DNA from: Nymphaea colorata
Taxonomy: Eukaryota; Streptophyta; Magnoliopsida; Nymphaeales; Nymphaeaceae
Direction of reading: 5' to 3'
Assembly: GCF_008831285.2 (NCBI RefSeq)
Contig: NC_045145.1
Coordinates: 20,290,040 to 20,354,039, forward strand
DNA length: 64,000 nucleotides
Positions 49,817-62,283 of this stretch are shown one piece after another. The notes under the pieces are model-generated. The model was not told the origin of the DNA. It was given only the letters and a program-made list of their open reading frames with translations, and did not search any database. The translations under genes and the position numbers were made by a program. How positions within the stretch are numbered: the first letter of the stretch is position 1; each line of letters starts with the position of its first letter.

Positions 49817-50981
49817 CATGTGCAACCAGCGCAATGATGTACATTCTCATTGCGTGTTGCTTTGGCGTCCCATGCATACTGTCCTGCACTTGCAGAACAA
49901 AGCTGCGAGGCAAGTATGGTCTCCCGGCGTCTCACTGGATTGTTCACTGTCTTTGTGATTATTGTGCTATCTGCCAAGCGTAATGGGAACTCCAGAACAG
50001 AGGCCTGGATCCTAGTCTTGGTAAACTATTCTCATCTTTACACTTTAAAAGAAGCCGGTTAGCATTTTTTTTATTGCTCGACAGTCCAACCGCAGCTTTT
50101 TCTATTATATTATTTTGTTCATTTTTTATAAAATCAAATATTATGGTCACAACCAAAATGTTACAAAGTTATATAAAAATGGCATTCTTTTAAGTTTGTA
50201 ACTGAGATTCTAGCCGCTAAATTTATCTGTTTCTTAGTCAATCCAGGGCCATAATTCAATTTGCAGTATCGGATTGTAGCTTCCTCGTCTTGTTTCTCGG
50301 TGCACAAGTTTTTATATGGTTTTTCCTTTCTTGTGCTTTATGCTTTTGATTGATACAAAATTTCTGATTGTGAATCATATTTATTTATTCATCAATGTGT
50401 GGAAATGTATTAGTTTTTATATTCTGATGGGATGCAATGAAGGGCGAGTCGGAGCTAGCTCGTGAGAACAAGTTTGTGATCAACAGTTGCAAATTTAAGC
50501 GACACAAGGAAACAATGATCACGGCAATGCTGGTTCTCCTTCACAGAAGGATATGGTTTCTCGGTGAGTAGATCCTACCAACTAGAAAGAGCCAGAGCTC
50601 CCACCCAACACTTTGTTTTCACCTCCAAATATAAATTTACAAGAAACACATATATTGCGTCAACTGTGCACACATTTATGCACGTTATGTTCCCGGAAAA
50701 TTTGGAAAACTTATGCACGCAGTAGTATATTGCGTCAACTGTGGATACCTTGCCTAACCAACGGATTGAATTCGAATCATTTATATATTTTACCATATGC
50801 ATTTTCTCGGATATTTATATATGTTCGAATCCGGAATTTTATTACCTGTACCAATATTTAACATTTGGAACGTTGATAATTTGGTCTTACGGATGCAGGA
50901 TGGCATGCCAATATGATGCTGCAAGCTCGACAGCAACAGACGACCATGGCTCCCCCTGTAAATCAGACCATGAGAGCTTGA
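49817..50981 (+). pseudogene. Duplicated PLAC8 exons 3 and 4 without exons 1-2
   Basis: 49817-50020 is a second exon 3 (C-A-T-S-A-M-M-Y ... C-A-I-C-Q-A) with TAA replacing the conserved Tyr codon in Q-A-Y-R-E-L and a three-codon loss in the P-A-P-D region. 50899-50981 is an exon 4 with the same bases as 30825-30907 (G-W-H-A-N-M-M-L-Q). Similarity between 47500-48310 and 49250-50070 shows that this arose by local tandem duplication (period about 1747 bp). Its exon 4 belongs to the segment shared with 30.7-31.5 kb. Confidence 0.8.
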
Positions 50982-51598
50982 GCTTGCCTCCACTTACTAA
51001 GGATCTAAAGCTATATGTGCAACCCTTCGGTTCAATTTTTTGACTTTGTTATCTGTTTGGTGGTGTTAATTTGGCGTGCAATAAGCTTCGGTTTGCCTTT
51101 TAAGTCAAGCGTCAACATAGTGAGTAGCTTGTAATGAAAATACTCCCGTCTAGGTCTCCATCATCTTGTTGTTTAGCATAAGTCAATTACAATACTTTTC
51201 CTTTCTGGTGTGTTATGCTTTTGATCGAAGCCAAATCTCTAAGTGTAAACCTTAAGAATTTATCAAGCATCATATGATAATGCGTCAGTATTATATTTTG
51301 ATGAACCATAAATTTTGCAGGGATATTTTTACCACATCAACAAAAACATGTGACATCCGATCCACAGGTTTCAAATATGAAGTAACTGAACGGCCCCTTA
51401 GTATTCCAATATGGCATTTTAGGAAGAGGTGTAAATGTTTCGGAGTTTGCACATATATATGTCATAATCACCCAATCATCTAATCAGAACCGTCCAAATA
51501 ATGGATGGTTAAGAGAAAAAAAATGTGATGGGTATTTTGATTATCTAATATCATTTCTCACCTTTTTCTTCATGTTTTTCTTTATACATATATATATA

Positions 51599-51631
<33 letters not shown>

Positions 51632-51955
51632 TCCAATGATCTAGGAACATTTCAATATAAAAGAAGACAATGCAAGGATATGTAAAGTCTTCGATTAGGC
51701 AAGCAACCTTAGCTCTAATCAATTATGAACACAATGTGCATAGGGACTTTCTTACAAGTTACAAACCCATCCGACCACGTTTTTTCATGGGATCGTCACA
51801 TGTACAATGAATCCAAAGTAGAATGAAGTGGAAAAGTAAAGCAAAACAAATATTGCAACAAAGAGAAGAAGAGAAACGAAAAACCGCCACGACAAGACTT
51901 GCCTATGACGGAGATACTTGAGAGCATGCTCTTTCGACACAGACAGTTAGAGGAT
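50982..51955. other. Convergent intergenic region
   Basis: Matches 30908-31500 and then 35230-35520 with only short differences, i.e. the unexpanded version of that region. Contains (TA)n(GA)n at 51586-51632. No gene. Confidence 0.65.
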
Positions 51956-53856
51956 CTACTTTTTCATATCAGGTTGGACGGGCGGGGGCTCATTGGCTCC
52001 ATAGTTGCTTCTTCCTTGTTTACCTTGCCAACCTACACACGTACAACGTACAATATGTAATCTACATGTCATAGTTACTTAGAAACGACATGTATATATA
52101 TATTTAAAGAGAGAGTGATTGGTAAAAATTAAACACTTATGTCAAGAATAAAAAACCATACCCTTTAAATATGATATTTAAAGTGGTTTGTTTGAAATCT
52201 AACTTTACCAAGATGATCTCAAGGATAGCTTGATGCCAAAGATATATTAAGTTGATCATTTCTTGGGTTTCAATAGTGTTCTTGTAATAAACAAAAATGA
52301 ATGGCTCTCACAACGTCAACATTTTGATAATAGAAAAACCAATATTTTTCATAAAGACAACTTGATTCAAAGCATGTTTTATATCAAAACTTTTTGATAA
52401 ATATATTAAAATAATGTTAGCAAAAAATGAAAGGGTCTGGTTTTTATTAGTGATCTAAGTGTCTGGTTTTTACCAATGTGTCTGTGTGGAGGGTGGGGAT
52501 AGAGAGTGTAATAAAAGAAGAAGGAGAAGGGATGGAAGTTTATGCAAGCAGCTAGCAAATTAAGGCCCTCGATCATAATCTCAAGAGGGGCGTTCTGTTG
52601 TAAACCTATAGTGGGGTCAAAGCCACGATTCTTCAGCTCTCGGTGTTCTTGGCACAGCGCGCAACTGGTGCAACAGCAATGGAGGAGGCAATCTCCTATA
52701 GGTGCCTCTGCAAGCTGGAATTGGCCTCTGAGTCTTGTCCTGTATGGATAGGAGTAGAAGCAACTGCAGCCGGTACACCCGATCACACAATAGATAAAGG
52801 CATTGGAGGCACATGCTGCACCCACAAATATAAATTTACAAGAAACACATATAACTTCAGTACACATAGAAAATCCTATCTCGACGAGTTGATAGAAACT
52901 TTGGAGGCATTCAGCTAATTGTTGGCTTGAACAAAAGAAGTAGAATTAAGTTGTCCAGATATAAGCTATCCGATTAGTTTACCAAATTTCATACAACATG
53001 CAGTCTAAAACAAGAACAACATGAACTTATGAAGCTGGCTGATTTTTTAACTTTCAGTTGAGATTGTTCAATTTTCAAATGGCCTACAGATATGGGCCGC
53101 GCTTGGCGAACTAGAGCATGCTAACTGTGAGAAAGTAATTAAGCTGGGAATGAAAGGGAGCTTACACGTGCTTCCGCGGTCGATTATCTCTGCATTCCGC
53201 CCGAAGGTGATGCAAGGCAAGCAGCACGTAATAATGCCTACACCATTAAACAATCACCACTAGTTGCTTCGGAAGAAAAACACTTGAGAAATATTATGTT
53301 TTTATATACACATGCTCAAAGAATGCCATGTTCATGTCTCGAGAAACATAACGTAATTATGGATATCGTTTCCAGATTCAACAATTAAATGCAAGACATA
53401 ATCCCATCGTGTTGCCCAAAACAAGAACTCGGTGCTCTTAATATGTGTCCTTCAGGAGGTATTGGACAAGAGAAACACAAACACAGTATTTCAAGAATCA
53501 ATCATAAAGATTGAAGCAGATTCATAACACACTAAATGCAGTGTTATCATTCATGGAACACTGTGCTCGTGTTTCCATGACCGAATACTCCATTGAGAAC
53601 TTGTGGTCTAAAAAACAATGTTCTTCTGATGGAATTTCATGGCAACAGTCAAGTCTAATGCAAGCATCTCTTGACACAAGCATGTAGATATATTAACACG
53701 CACGCACACAGAGAGATTGGAGGGAATGGAAAGACAATTACAATTGGTTGGCTCTTCAAAACAGTCGCAAAGGCCGGTTGTCCACGGCTGGACATTGATG
53801 GGAAATACGGGCTGGGAAGGGGCATAACCAGGCTGAGGAGGGACGTTGGAGTTCAT
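51956..53856 (-). CDS. Short PLAC8-domain (CNR/PCR-like) protein, 157 aa
   Basis: Predicted as complement(join(51956..52032,52606..52815,53166..53237,53742..53856)), GT..AG, phase 1. Exon 1: M-N-S-N-V-P-P-Q-P-G-Y ... [14 protein letters not shown]. Exon 2: I-I-T-C-C-L-P-C-I-T-F-G-R-N-A-E-I-I-D-R, a near-canonical Cys motif (CLPC). Exon 3 is Cys-rich (C-A-S-N-A-F-I-Y-C-V-I-G-C-T-G-C-S-C) and ends [15 protein letters not shown]. The tail is G-W-Q-G-K-Q-G-R-S ... P-P-P-V-Q-P-D-M-K-K. All introns are compact. This is the better-preserved duplicate of 35524-39395. At 157 aa it is close to the usual PCR/CNR size. Probable plasma-membrane protein; substrate unknown. Confidence 0.88.
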
Positions 53857-53914
53857 GATAAATGACGAAGATGATGAAGAACCAGGCTTGCAGTTGCAGA
53901 AGGAGATTGTGTAA

Positions 53915-53921
53915 ATTTATA
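53915..53921 (-). promoter_or_regulatory. TATA box candidate
   Basis: TATAAAT on the minus strand about 60 bp upstream of the ATG at 53856, in the conserved context CTAGTATAAATTTACAC. Confidence 0.55.
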
Positions 53922-55221
53922 CTAGTGAAAGGAAATAAGAAAGGGCCTAGTCTATGATGGAGATGGGTCTGTCGATAGCTCATGCTTAGTTGGCTTGCAA
54001 AACGTGCTCAGCAATATGTCGTCCTCATTCATAAACAAGTAGCCAGTCACTATCCCCATTTCAATGCCCTTCAAAATTCGGCACATCTTTTGCTGAATCC
54101 AAGTACATATAATCGCAAATAAGTTGCTGTAATGGAGATTCTTTGTTCATATGTTGATTTTTATATATGGTAATTGCATAATCACTGATGTTTCCCCTAT
54201 TATAGTTGCATATCGATTTCTCTCTTGACTTTTTGGCAGTTGAACGCACGATGTTTCCATGATATGCGTTCTTCTCAATTCCTTTAGAAAATTTGTCATA
54301 CTCTTATTCTTTCTAACTATTTATTAATTATTACGTGCAAAGCTTACGTCTCATTGAGTTGGCGTGGGGAGACAAGCCCATTCAACTCCAACCCGGAGCT
54401 TGATTGTCATTTCTCATATTCCTTTTTTTTTATTTCATAACAACTTGGCCAGAATCATCGCATATATATAAAATTCAACATTAATAAACGCATCGAACGA
54501 GTTTGAACCAGAAACAGATGGGGCATGGTATCGAATCAAACATTATCACGTCGGAGAGAGAGTCTCTTTGCATCTACCAGATATTTAATTATATCATTGA
54601 CCCCTGAATTTACTTCCAATTTGATCTTGAAGGAAATCATCATCATGCAAAAATTTAGTTTTCTTCCATTCTTTTCATGTGGAAAACACTTGAGCCCATC
54701 TGGAGTTCAAAAAAATCTTCCTAATTTGCTAGGGATTTTGTTCATAATAAATAAAGCAACCCACATCACGGACAGGAATAATTAAAAAATAATTGGGCAG
54801 CTTGTGCTTCAGAGTCAGGTGAGGAGGATAACGTCCCTCGCGGATCTCGTGTGGATTGACGTGAACGTGAGAATAACCAAATATGATAACTCAAGGAGGA
54901 CTTAATTTTGCTTAATTTTCACGAAATTTGTACGTTTTGAATTAAGAAATGAAGAGACGGAGAAGATACAGAAAATTAATGAAACTTGGCTAAGATACTG
55001 AGGTGAAACAAAGAGTCGGCCGGTTGCTTGCTTGCGGATAAAACTTGTTTGTCGTCTATTAATTTTCCCTATTCTCGATTGCCAAGTGAAGAAAGACGGC
55101 TCCCATCGCAACTGAAGAAATTCGCAAGATATTCTTTTTAATTTCTTGCTTTTAAAAATCGTAACACTCAACGTCCGTGTGTGTATGTCAAAGCCTATCG
55201 CTTTGTTTTGCTAGAAAATTA

Positions 55222-55261
<40 letters not shown>

Positions 55262-56119
55262 AATCATGATAGCGAATTCACAAAGCATCAGAACTATAAA
55301 TCAGATTTCTCGTGTCGTAGAATTTGATTTGACATAGAATTCTTATGTTCTATATATTATATTTTAATATATCTTGCGTTCATTATATACATGGTTAGAT
55401 CTATGAAAAGCAAGCACAAATATAAGGGAAGTGTACTTCCAATGGAAATTGCTTGGGAGATAGGCTTCCCTCTCTCTCTTAAATTCAATGCTTTCTTCAA
55501 TTTCCAATTAACACCTGACTTATATTTAAGCCATGATATACGTTAAAATGTCAATGATTCTTTGTATATATGTTCTTTAGAAAGTTTTGAGTTATTTAAG
55601 ATTATAAGACTCAAGGGTTTCTAACGTTATTCAATATTAGAAATTTCTGAACTTTTGAAGTTATTCAATATTAGAATCAAATTATCACAACACGGTTGTG
55701 GGTAACTGTAGTTTAGGATAATCGAAGTATGGAAGTTTATTTCATTTAATTGTATTCTTGAGAAATTAAACCCATAAGTACATCCGCGTTAGTCATTTAT
55801 ATTTTGATCATTGGTATAGTCAAAGACCAATCAAAAAAAGGCGTATAGTATAGACAATATGGTCATTGTATTTTTTTTTTCTCATTAATATGTAAGATTA
55901 ATCGAAAAGGATTATCAAAACAATCCTTTTAAAACGAGAAGGAAATGAATCAGTAAAATACTTTTTAAAGTTTATGTATTTTCTTTTCTTTTAAACTCTA
56001 CCATGCGTAGTCCTCCATACAGGAGGGGCCGATTTTGTATGTATATGGTCGCACATCGCAGAATCGTGGGTTCAATATCTATTTGACTCGCAAAAGTCCA
56101 CGTCGGTGAAGAGTGTAGA
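53922..56119. other. Divergent promoter region between two PLAC8 genes
   Basis: About 2.2 kb shared by the minus-strand gene at 53856 and the plus-strand gene at 56187. Collinear with 39460-40990 plus 45180-45400, and weakly with 16.9-18.7 kb and 23.3-25.3 kb. Includes (AT)n at 55226-55257. No gene in it. Confidence 0.65.
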
Positions 56120-56127
56120 TATATATA
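56120..56127 (+). promoter_or_regulatory. TATA box candidate
   Basis: TATATATA 60-67 bp upstream of the ATG at 56187, matching the position in the genes at 19074 and 26087. Confidence 0.5.
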
Positions 56128-56186
56128 CGTATATGGGCACTGGAAGCAGCTAAAATGGTCAGACTTAAAAGCGGGGGAGGGAGGAA

Positions 56187-58441
56187 ATGGGACTTTCGAA
56201 GAAGAATGACCCGAATGTAGGCCCTCCAGCGCCAACGCACGCTGGCCAAGCCCCTCCTCTTCAGCACCCACCGGATGAAGCGCCCCAACAATACCCACCA
56301 GCAAGTGCCCCTGATGCGGCAGAGCCCAGCAACCCATGCCCTTTCCCTCCCCAGGCAGCAGCCTTCCACCCTCCGCCTCAACCTACAGTCCCTTTCCCAG
56401 CACCAGCACAGCATCAGCCACGTTACCCTGCTCCAGCAACCTGCCCGCCGTCCGGTCCCCAACAGCCCAATCAGGCACCCACGCCGGTGCAAGGGTTTGC
56501 TTGTGAGAACCCATATGGGCCGAAGCCGGTAACCTACCCGCCGTCCGGTCCCCAACAGCCCAATCAGGCACCCACGCCGGTGCGAGGGTTTGCTAGTGGG
56601 AACCCATATGGGCCGAAGCCGGTAACCTACCCGCCGTCCGGTCCCCAACAGCCCAATCAGGCACCCACGCCGGTGCCAGGGTTTGCTTATGAGAACCCAT
56701 ATGGGCCGAAGCCGATATCCTACCCGCCGTCCGATCCCCAACAGCCCAATCAGGCACCCACGCCGGTGCCAGGGTTTGCTTGTGTGAACCCATATGGGCC
56801 GAAGCCGGTAACCTACCCGCCGTCCTGTCCCCAACAGCCCAATCAGGCACCCACGCCGGCAGGTCGCTATGGTCCTGGTCCACAATATTCTGCGGACTGG
56901 ACGACCGGTCTCTTCGATTGCTTGGAAGATCCTAACAGCGGTATACTTTCGTCTTCTCCTCATTTTATTGATGCTACAAATTTACTCATCCTGAGTTAGC
57001 TGGAAAACTGTGATCAGAGACTTAAAACGGTTCCTTAACTCTGACATGTTGGAGACAGCATCTTAACAATCATTCCAGCTACCAAATTTTTGAATTTTCT
57101 TCTTACGTAAGATTTACATGTTCCCGATCGTTTTCCGCAGCTTTAATTACTTTCTGCTTGCCTTGCCTGACGTTCGGACAAGTGGCGGAGATATTGGACG
57201 GCGGACAGACCTGTAGGTCATCTCATCTTCAATTAATTAAGATCGCTTGACAAATTATGTTTTCTAGCTTGCATGGTTCTGAACAAAGTTTGCTTCTAAA
57301 TGGCTTCAGCATGTGCTACCAGCGCAATGATGTATAGTCTAATCACCTTCGCCTTTACCGCCCCATGGATACTGTCCTGCACCTACAGAACGAAGCTTCG
57401 AACTAAGTACGGTCTCCCGGAGTCTCCCGCTCCCGACTTCATTGTTCACTGCCTTTGTGAAACGTGTGCTCTCTGCCAAGAGTATAGGGAACTCCGCAAC
57501 AGAGGCCTCGATCCTGCTCTTGGTAAGTATTACTCAATCTGTCATGTTTTCAAAGAAAGAGTATGGAAAAGATTACAAGGAACGGCCCTATATTAGGGGA
57601 ATTAATAACTGCCCAAAACTTGTCAAATGTACCTTTTCATTTCATTCTCAAGCCGCCACCTTTGGTCTATAGAAAACTTCGACGTGAAACAGAAAGTATT
57701 TGTCATAATTATATGTCTTTTTAGAAAAAAAAAGATCTAAAATGAAGCAGCATGGGTAGAAGGCGAGCCAGAAATTGAGCCGCGTTCTTTGTTTCTGTTA
57801 AGCTTTTTGTAGATAATTTTATTTAGAGAAACAACTTTATAATTTATCAGTTCACAGCATTAATTGGAAAAGTTGAGCGAGTTGATTTGTCCGGTGAATA
57901 CTTTGATCTAATGTAGAACACCTTGCCTTTTGAAGCTTATCTCAAAATTGGATACGGTTTGATATTTTAAGCTAGTTAATTAGTTTTTTTTAATCAGGAA
58001 AACAGTGTAATGGGATTGCATGCCTATTTACCTTGACAATAACTTGCCAAAAATAATTAGGGATCCGATCGACGTGATGATCTGACCACGCACAATTCTG
58101 GTAGTATCCACACTTACCGCATCACCGGAGCACGCCGGTGATCTTCGCAACTTGTCCGGAGGAAACTGACGTAAATGCATCGCCGGATATTGATGATGTA
58201 TAATTAACCGGCTCAAGCTTTTTTTTTCACAATTTTTTAATATTCGGAGTTATAAATTTTTATCTCAAAAAATTCAAGATCCTTTTATACTCACAAATGT
58301 TTTAATTTCAATAACAATATTGAACATTTCAAACGTAATTAATTTGGTCATATGGATGCAGGATGGCAGGGCAATATGATGCTGCAATCTCAACCGCAAC
58401 AGGCCATGGCTCCCCCGGTGTATCAAACAATGAATATGTAA
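56187..58441 (+). CDS. Pro-rich PLAC8-domain protein with 31-residue repeats, 372 aa
   Basis: Predicted as join(56187..56940,57141..57212,57310..57522,58362..58441), all GT..AG, phase 1. Exon 1 (251 codons) starts M-G-L-S-K-K-N-D-P-N-V. It has a Pro/Ala/Gln region, then about 4.6 copies of a 31-residue repeat (Y-P-P-S-G-P-Q-Q-P-N-Q-A-P-T-P-V, then G-F-A-x-x-N-P-Y-G-P-K-P), and ends W-T-T-G-L-F-D-C-L-E-D-P-N-S. Exon 2: A-L-I-T-F-C-L-P-C-L-T-F-G-Q-V-A-E-I. Exon 3: C-A-T-S-A-M-M-Y-S-L-I, P-W-I-L-S-C-T-Y-R-T-K-L-R and [10 protein letters not shown]. Tail: G-W-Q-G-N-M-M-L-Q ... M-A-P-P-V-Y-Q-T-M-N-M. It is the longest and most intact class-ii gene. The repeat head may act as a flexible or phase-separating Pro-rich segment (inference). 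Confidence 0.9.
56439..56870 (+). repeat. 93-bp in-frame tandem repeat in PLAC8 exon 1
   Basis: Units begin at 56439, 56532, 56625, 56718 and 56811, exactly 93 bp apart, with only a few substitutions each. The last unit is partial. The repeat is absent from the sister genes at 19074, 26087 and 63500, so it expanded recently. Confidence 0.95.
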
Positions 58442-59438
58442 CCCTTCCCTTTAGTTCTTCGACTCTTTTCTTGGTGTTTGGCAGTGTGGAAATTGGCGTG
58501 CCTCCGGGAAGCTTTGGTTTTGCCTTTAAGCCAATGGTATTGAAATATTAGTCTTCCTATCTACGGCGTCATCGTATTCTAAGTTTTTTTTTTTTTTTTT
58601 TTAATAACAGTGAAAAAAATAAACGTGTGATCAATATAGCGCTATTGCTAAATGGAGATAATATTGATCGCAATGCTAATAAGATTTGAGATTGTGATTC
58701 ATGGCAAAGATCGTGGCAATGAAGTTCATGATGGATCTAAGAGATTAGTGGTTAAAGATAATGCACAGATCAAGAAATTATTGTGCTATTATTGTGATAT
58801 AAGAAGCAGACGACCACTTTATCGATTGGCCTTCCATGGGCGCAAGGAAATGGCTCTATGTTTTATGTTGTGTTGCTTTTTATGAATTTGAACTGATCGG
58901 ACCTTTAGGTTAACCTCTGGATCTGAATCAGACTTCTAAACTGAGTTCAAATCACATTATATTTATACAATATAGGATATTTATTGAAAACTATATCTGA
59001 TGTGAATCCAAGTCTGGTCAATTATTTACATAAGTCTGAATTTGAGTATGAATCTCCTGTATCCGGATCCAATCAGCATTCTTAATTGGATATCAATTTT
59101 TTCCCATATCCAATTCTTTTTATGTGGCTGGTTTGATATCAGATCTATGTGATGAGGAATTAACTCCTCATCCATTTTCATGGTCTTATAACATTATACT
59201 TTTAGTATACCTTTGCAATTAGATCTCATGCCTCTTCAAAATGACCTTAGGTTGCGTTTGATATATCCAGGAACGGACCTTAAATCCTAGGGTCTTACCG
59301 CCCAAATGCTTCCAGACTGCTTTCGCATTATTTCATTGGAAAAAGTGGCTAGAATAGATTCTTAAACTACTTTTTGCCCACCTGAGCCTTAAAAGTCTGG
59401 GAGGTTAAACTCGAGCTCGACTCGAACTTGCTTGTTAA

Positions 59439-59826
59439 TAGTCACAAATAACGTCTCAGAGTTTTAAACGGTGAAGTTTTTCTCGGGTATAATACGGCGA
59501 GCTTGAAAAAAATAGAAAAAATACGGTAAATTTTAAAAAATTTTAAAAAACTAAAAATGAGGGGAAAATAAAATAAGTGAGAAACTACTAACATAAACAT
59601 CAAAAGATAATTTGCAACAAATAAAAAATGAAAAATGAAAAAAAAAACGGTTTGGCATTGAAAAAACTGAAAAAAATGAAAAACGTGAAAGAAGAGGCGA
59701 AAAAATGTGTTCTTTCGTTTTTAATGTTTTTTCAAAGAAAATGCGCTTTTTAAAGTTTAAACGGCCATTTAATTTATCACATTTTTCATGTTTTTTTGTG
59801 AAAAAAAAATGCATTTTTTGTGACTA
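59439..59826. mobile_element. MITE of the TAGTCACAA family, 388 bp
   Basis: Starts TAGTCACAAATAACG and ends TTTTTTGTGACTA (inverted repeats). A-rich interior with TTTTTCTCGGGTATAATACG. Same family as 61891-62283. No clear target duplication. Confidence 0.75.
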
Positions 59827-60440
59827 TGGACTTAAAACAAACTCAAATTCAACTCGTTTATAAAAAATTCAAGCTTGAGTTCAGAGATATGCTTTAAATG
59901 TTAAATGAGTTGAGTTTGAGTTGTAAGAACGCGACTTGTTTAAACAAGTAGTCACCAAATGAGTTAAACGAGCTAACAAGTTAAAATAAATGGAACAAAC
60001 TTAACATATACTAGTTAAATGAGTCAAAACTTGAGCTTGATGTTGTATTGTCAAGTCGAGCCTCACGGATAGCTCCAGTAGTCCAGATTGTAGCTGGAGA
60101 TTCATTAAAGAGCCCTGATCCTGAATCTTCTTATAGATTTCTGTTTTTTCATTTTATCAACTCTTAATTAAGAGAGAGAATGTTCTAACCTTATGGATAT
60201 GATCTTAAGAGTGAGATAATGGGTAACATATATTAAATTAGCATTTTTTTAATTTTATTCGTATTTTTAATAATAAACAATAAACAGTTCTTATATCATC
60301 AAAACTTTGGTAATAGAAAAGTCAGTTTATTTTACAAAAAAAAAACTTAAATTGAAAATTATGTAAATTGCATTTATGATTATGAATACAAAATTAACTT
60401 GTCTGGTTTTTATGTTGCACATATGGTCTGACATTAGGAT

Positions 60441-60890
60441 TAGGGGTGGGCATCGGGCCCGGCCCGGCCCGTCGGGCCACTCAGCCCGACCCGAACGCAG
60501 CCCTGCCCACCCCGACCCCCTTTCCCGGTTTCCCCCGACCCTCCCGACCCCCTTTCCCCTCTCGACCACCCTTCCGTCACCCTCCGGCGTTGGGTCCCCG
60601 CTGACGGCCCACACGGGCGTTGTGTCCCCGCCGACAGCCCACAAGGGCCCGCAGGGGCTGGTTAGGGAGAGGGGGAGCAGGAGCAGAGAGGGAGAGGGAG
60701 AGGGGGAGCGGAGGAGGAGGGAGAGGGAGACGGAGAGGGAAGAGGAGGGGGAGCGGGGGACGGAGGGTGGGAGTCGGGCCGCGGCCGGGCTGGCCTATCG
60801 GGCCCGGGCCCGGACCCTGCCCGGACTAGGGTTTTCTCAGTCCGGACCCGGGTCCAACCGGGCTGGCCCCAACGCCCAAGATATGACTAG
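60441..60890. mobile_element. GC-rich hAT-like element
   Basis: Starts TAGGGGTGGGCATCGGGCCC, a typical plant hAT-type end. The interior is extremely GC-rich, with GGGAGAGGGAGAGGGGGAG runs and GGGCCCGGGCCCGG. The right end near CCCCAACGCCCAAGA is poorly matched. It sits in AT-rich surroundings. Confidence 0.5.
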
Positions 60891-61450
60891 AAGAAGTCTT
60901 CTACGATACTTATTGACACTTATTATTTAAAGAGAGAGAGAGAGGTCAGGGTGATGAGCCACGAAGTCGCCCATTTCATGGACAAAGGCCGCTGCTCCAC
61001 CTGAGTCAACGGAAGACCGAGCAGGTGAAGAACATTTGTGAAGATTCACCAACATTATTTGTAAACTCAATGTCTAATAAATGAAATCTGGATCAACTGT
61101 AGTGATGTTGTGACAGAGTTAGGGTGCAGCCAAAAATTTCTTTTATGTATAAGACACTAAATATATGGGTAACAAATTTTCAATTGACTTTCAAATCCAT
61201 ATAAGTTAAACCCAAATCTACTAGGATCCAATCACCAAAAGCAATGCTTTGAAGTTAGTTCGGTGTCTATAACAGTGTATTATTGTTGTCAAATAACCCA
61301 TTAATAGCAGCAGACACACCAAAATATATAAAAGAATATAAGGTATTGACATAAATATAATATAATCAATTTATGTTTCTCTACCACTTGGTTGAAGGTC
61401 ATGACTATATTTGTTAGAGGCACTTTGGGTGGGCAAAGAGGGCCGATCTG

Positions 61451-61636
61451 CAGGGGTGGAGGAGGGGTAGGCTGTGGCCCGCCTCGAACTAGTTGGAAAA
61501 AAAAATTACATTAGAAAAATAAAAAAATTTTAATTGTTCAATGCATTTTTTTTTACTTATATTCAGTTTGGCCCTACTCAAATTTGAGGTTGGATTATTT
61601 GGTCTGTCCCTAAACAAAATCCTGGCTCTGCCCCTG
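61451..61636. mobile_element. hAT-type MITE, 186 bp
   Basis: Ends CAGGGGTGGAG and CTCTGCCCCTG. Flanked by CCGATCTG (61443-61450) and CCTATCTG (61637-61644), an 8-bp target duplication with one mismatch. Confidence 0.8.
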
Positions 61637-61890
61637 CCTATCTGGATCGACAATGAACGTGTCGCGCACACTATGGTTTGGGCTGACGATAAAGACAAGG
61701 TGACCCCTATAACATGGTCTGGTCTGGGTCAATGACCAAGGTGAGATGATGACAAGACTCGAGAAGGCGACATTGTGTGTTACGTTAACGGTGATGATCA
61801 ATTGATCATGGTCAAGAAGGATCCAGCGATATAAAAAAAAAAAAGGAGAAAAGTTACCTACAAAGTGTTAGCATCAGAGAATGTTGTAAA

Positions 61891-62283
61891 TAGTTACAAA
61901 AAACATCTCGGAGTTTTAAATGGTGAGGTTTTTCTCGAGTATAATACGGTAAACTTGAAAAAATTGAAAAAAATAAGATAAATTTTAAAAAAATTTAAAA
62001 AACTAAAAATGAGAAAAAAGTATAAGCGAGAAACTAATAACATAAACATCAAAAGATAAATAGATTTACAACAAATAAAAAATGAAAGAAAAAAACTATT
62101 TGGCATTAAAAAAACTGAAAAAAATGAAAAAGTAAAAAAATGAAAAAAAAAAATGCGTTAAAAATGGGTTAAAACGCATTTTTTTGTTTTTAACGTTTTA
62201 AAAAAAATGTTTTTTTAAAAAGTTTTAAAAGGCCATTTAATTTATCGCAGTTTTTTTCGAAAAAAACTGGTTTTGTGTGACTA
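61891..62283. mobile_element. MITE of the TAGTCACAA family, 393 bp
   Basis: Starts TAGTTACAAAAAACATC and ends GGTTTTGTGTGACTA. The flanks both contain TTGTAA in the same register (GTTGTAAA / CTTGTAAC), fitting a degraded 8-bp target duplication. Confidence 0.78.

Noticed and set aside
56079-56963. 294-codon minus-strand frame with R-R-G-C-L-I-G-L-L-G-T-G-R-R repeats
   Set aside because: Antisense shadow of the 93-bp repeat in the PLAC8 exon 1 on the plus strand.
60376-60930. 184-codon Arg/Pro/Gly-rich frame
   Set aside because: It overlaps the GC-rich hAT-like element and has no domain or splice context. Low-complexity sequence keeps it open.
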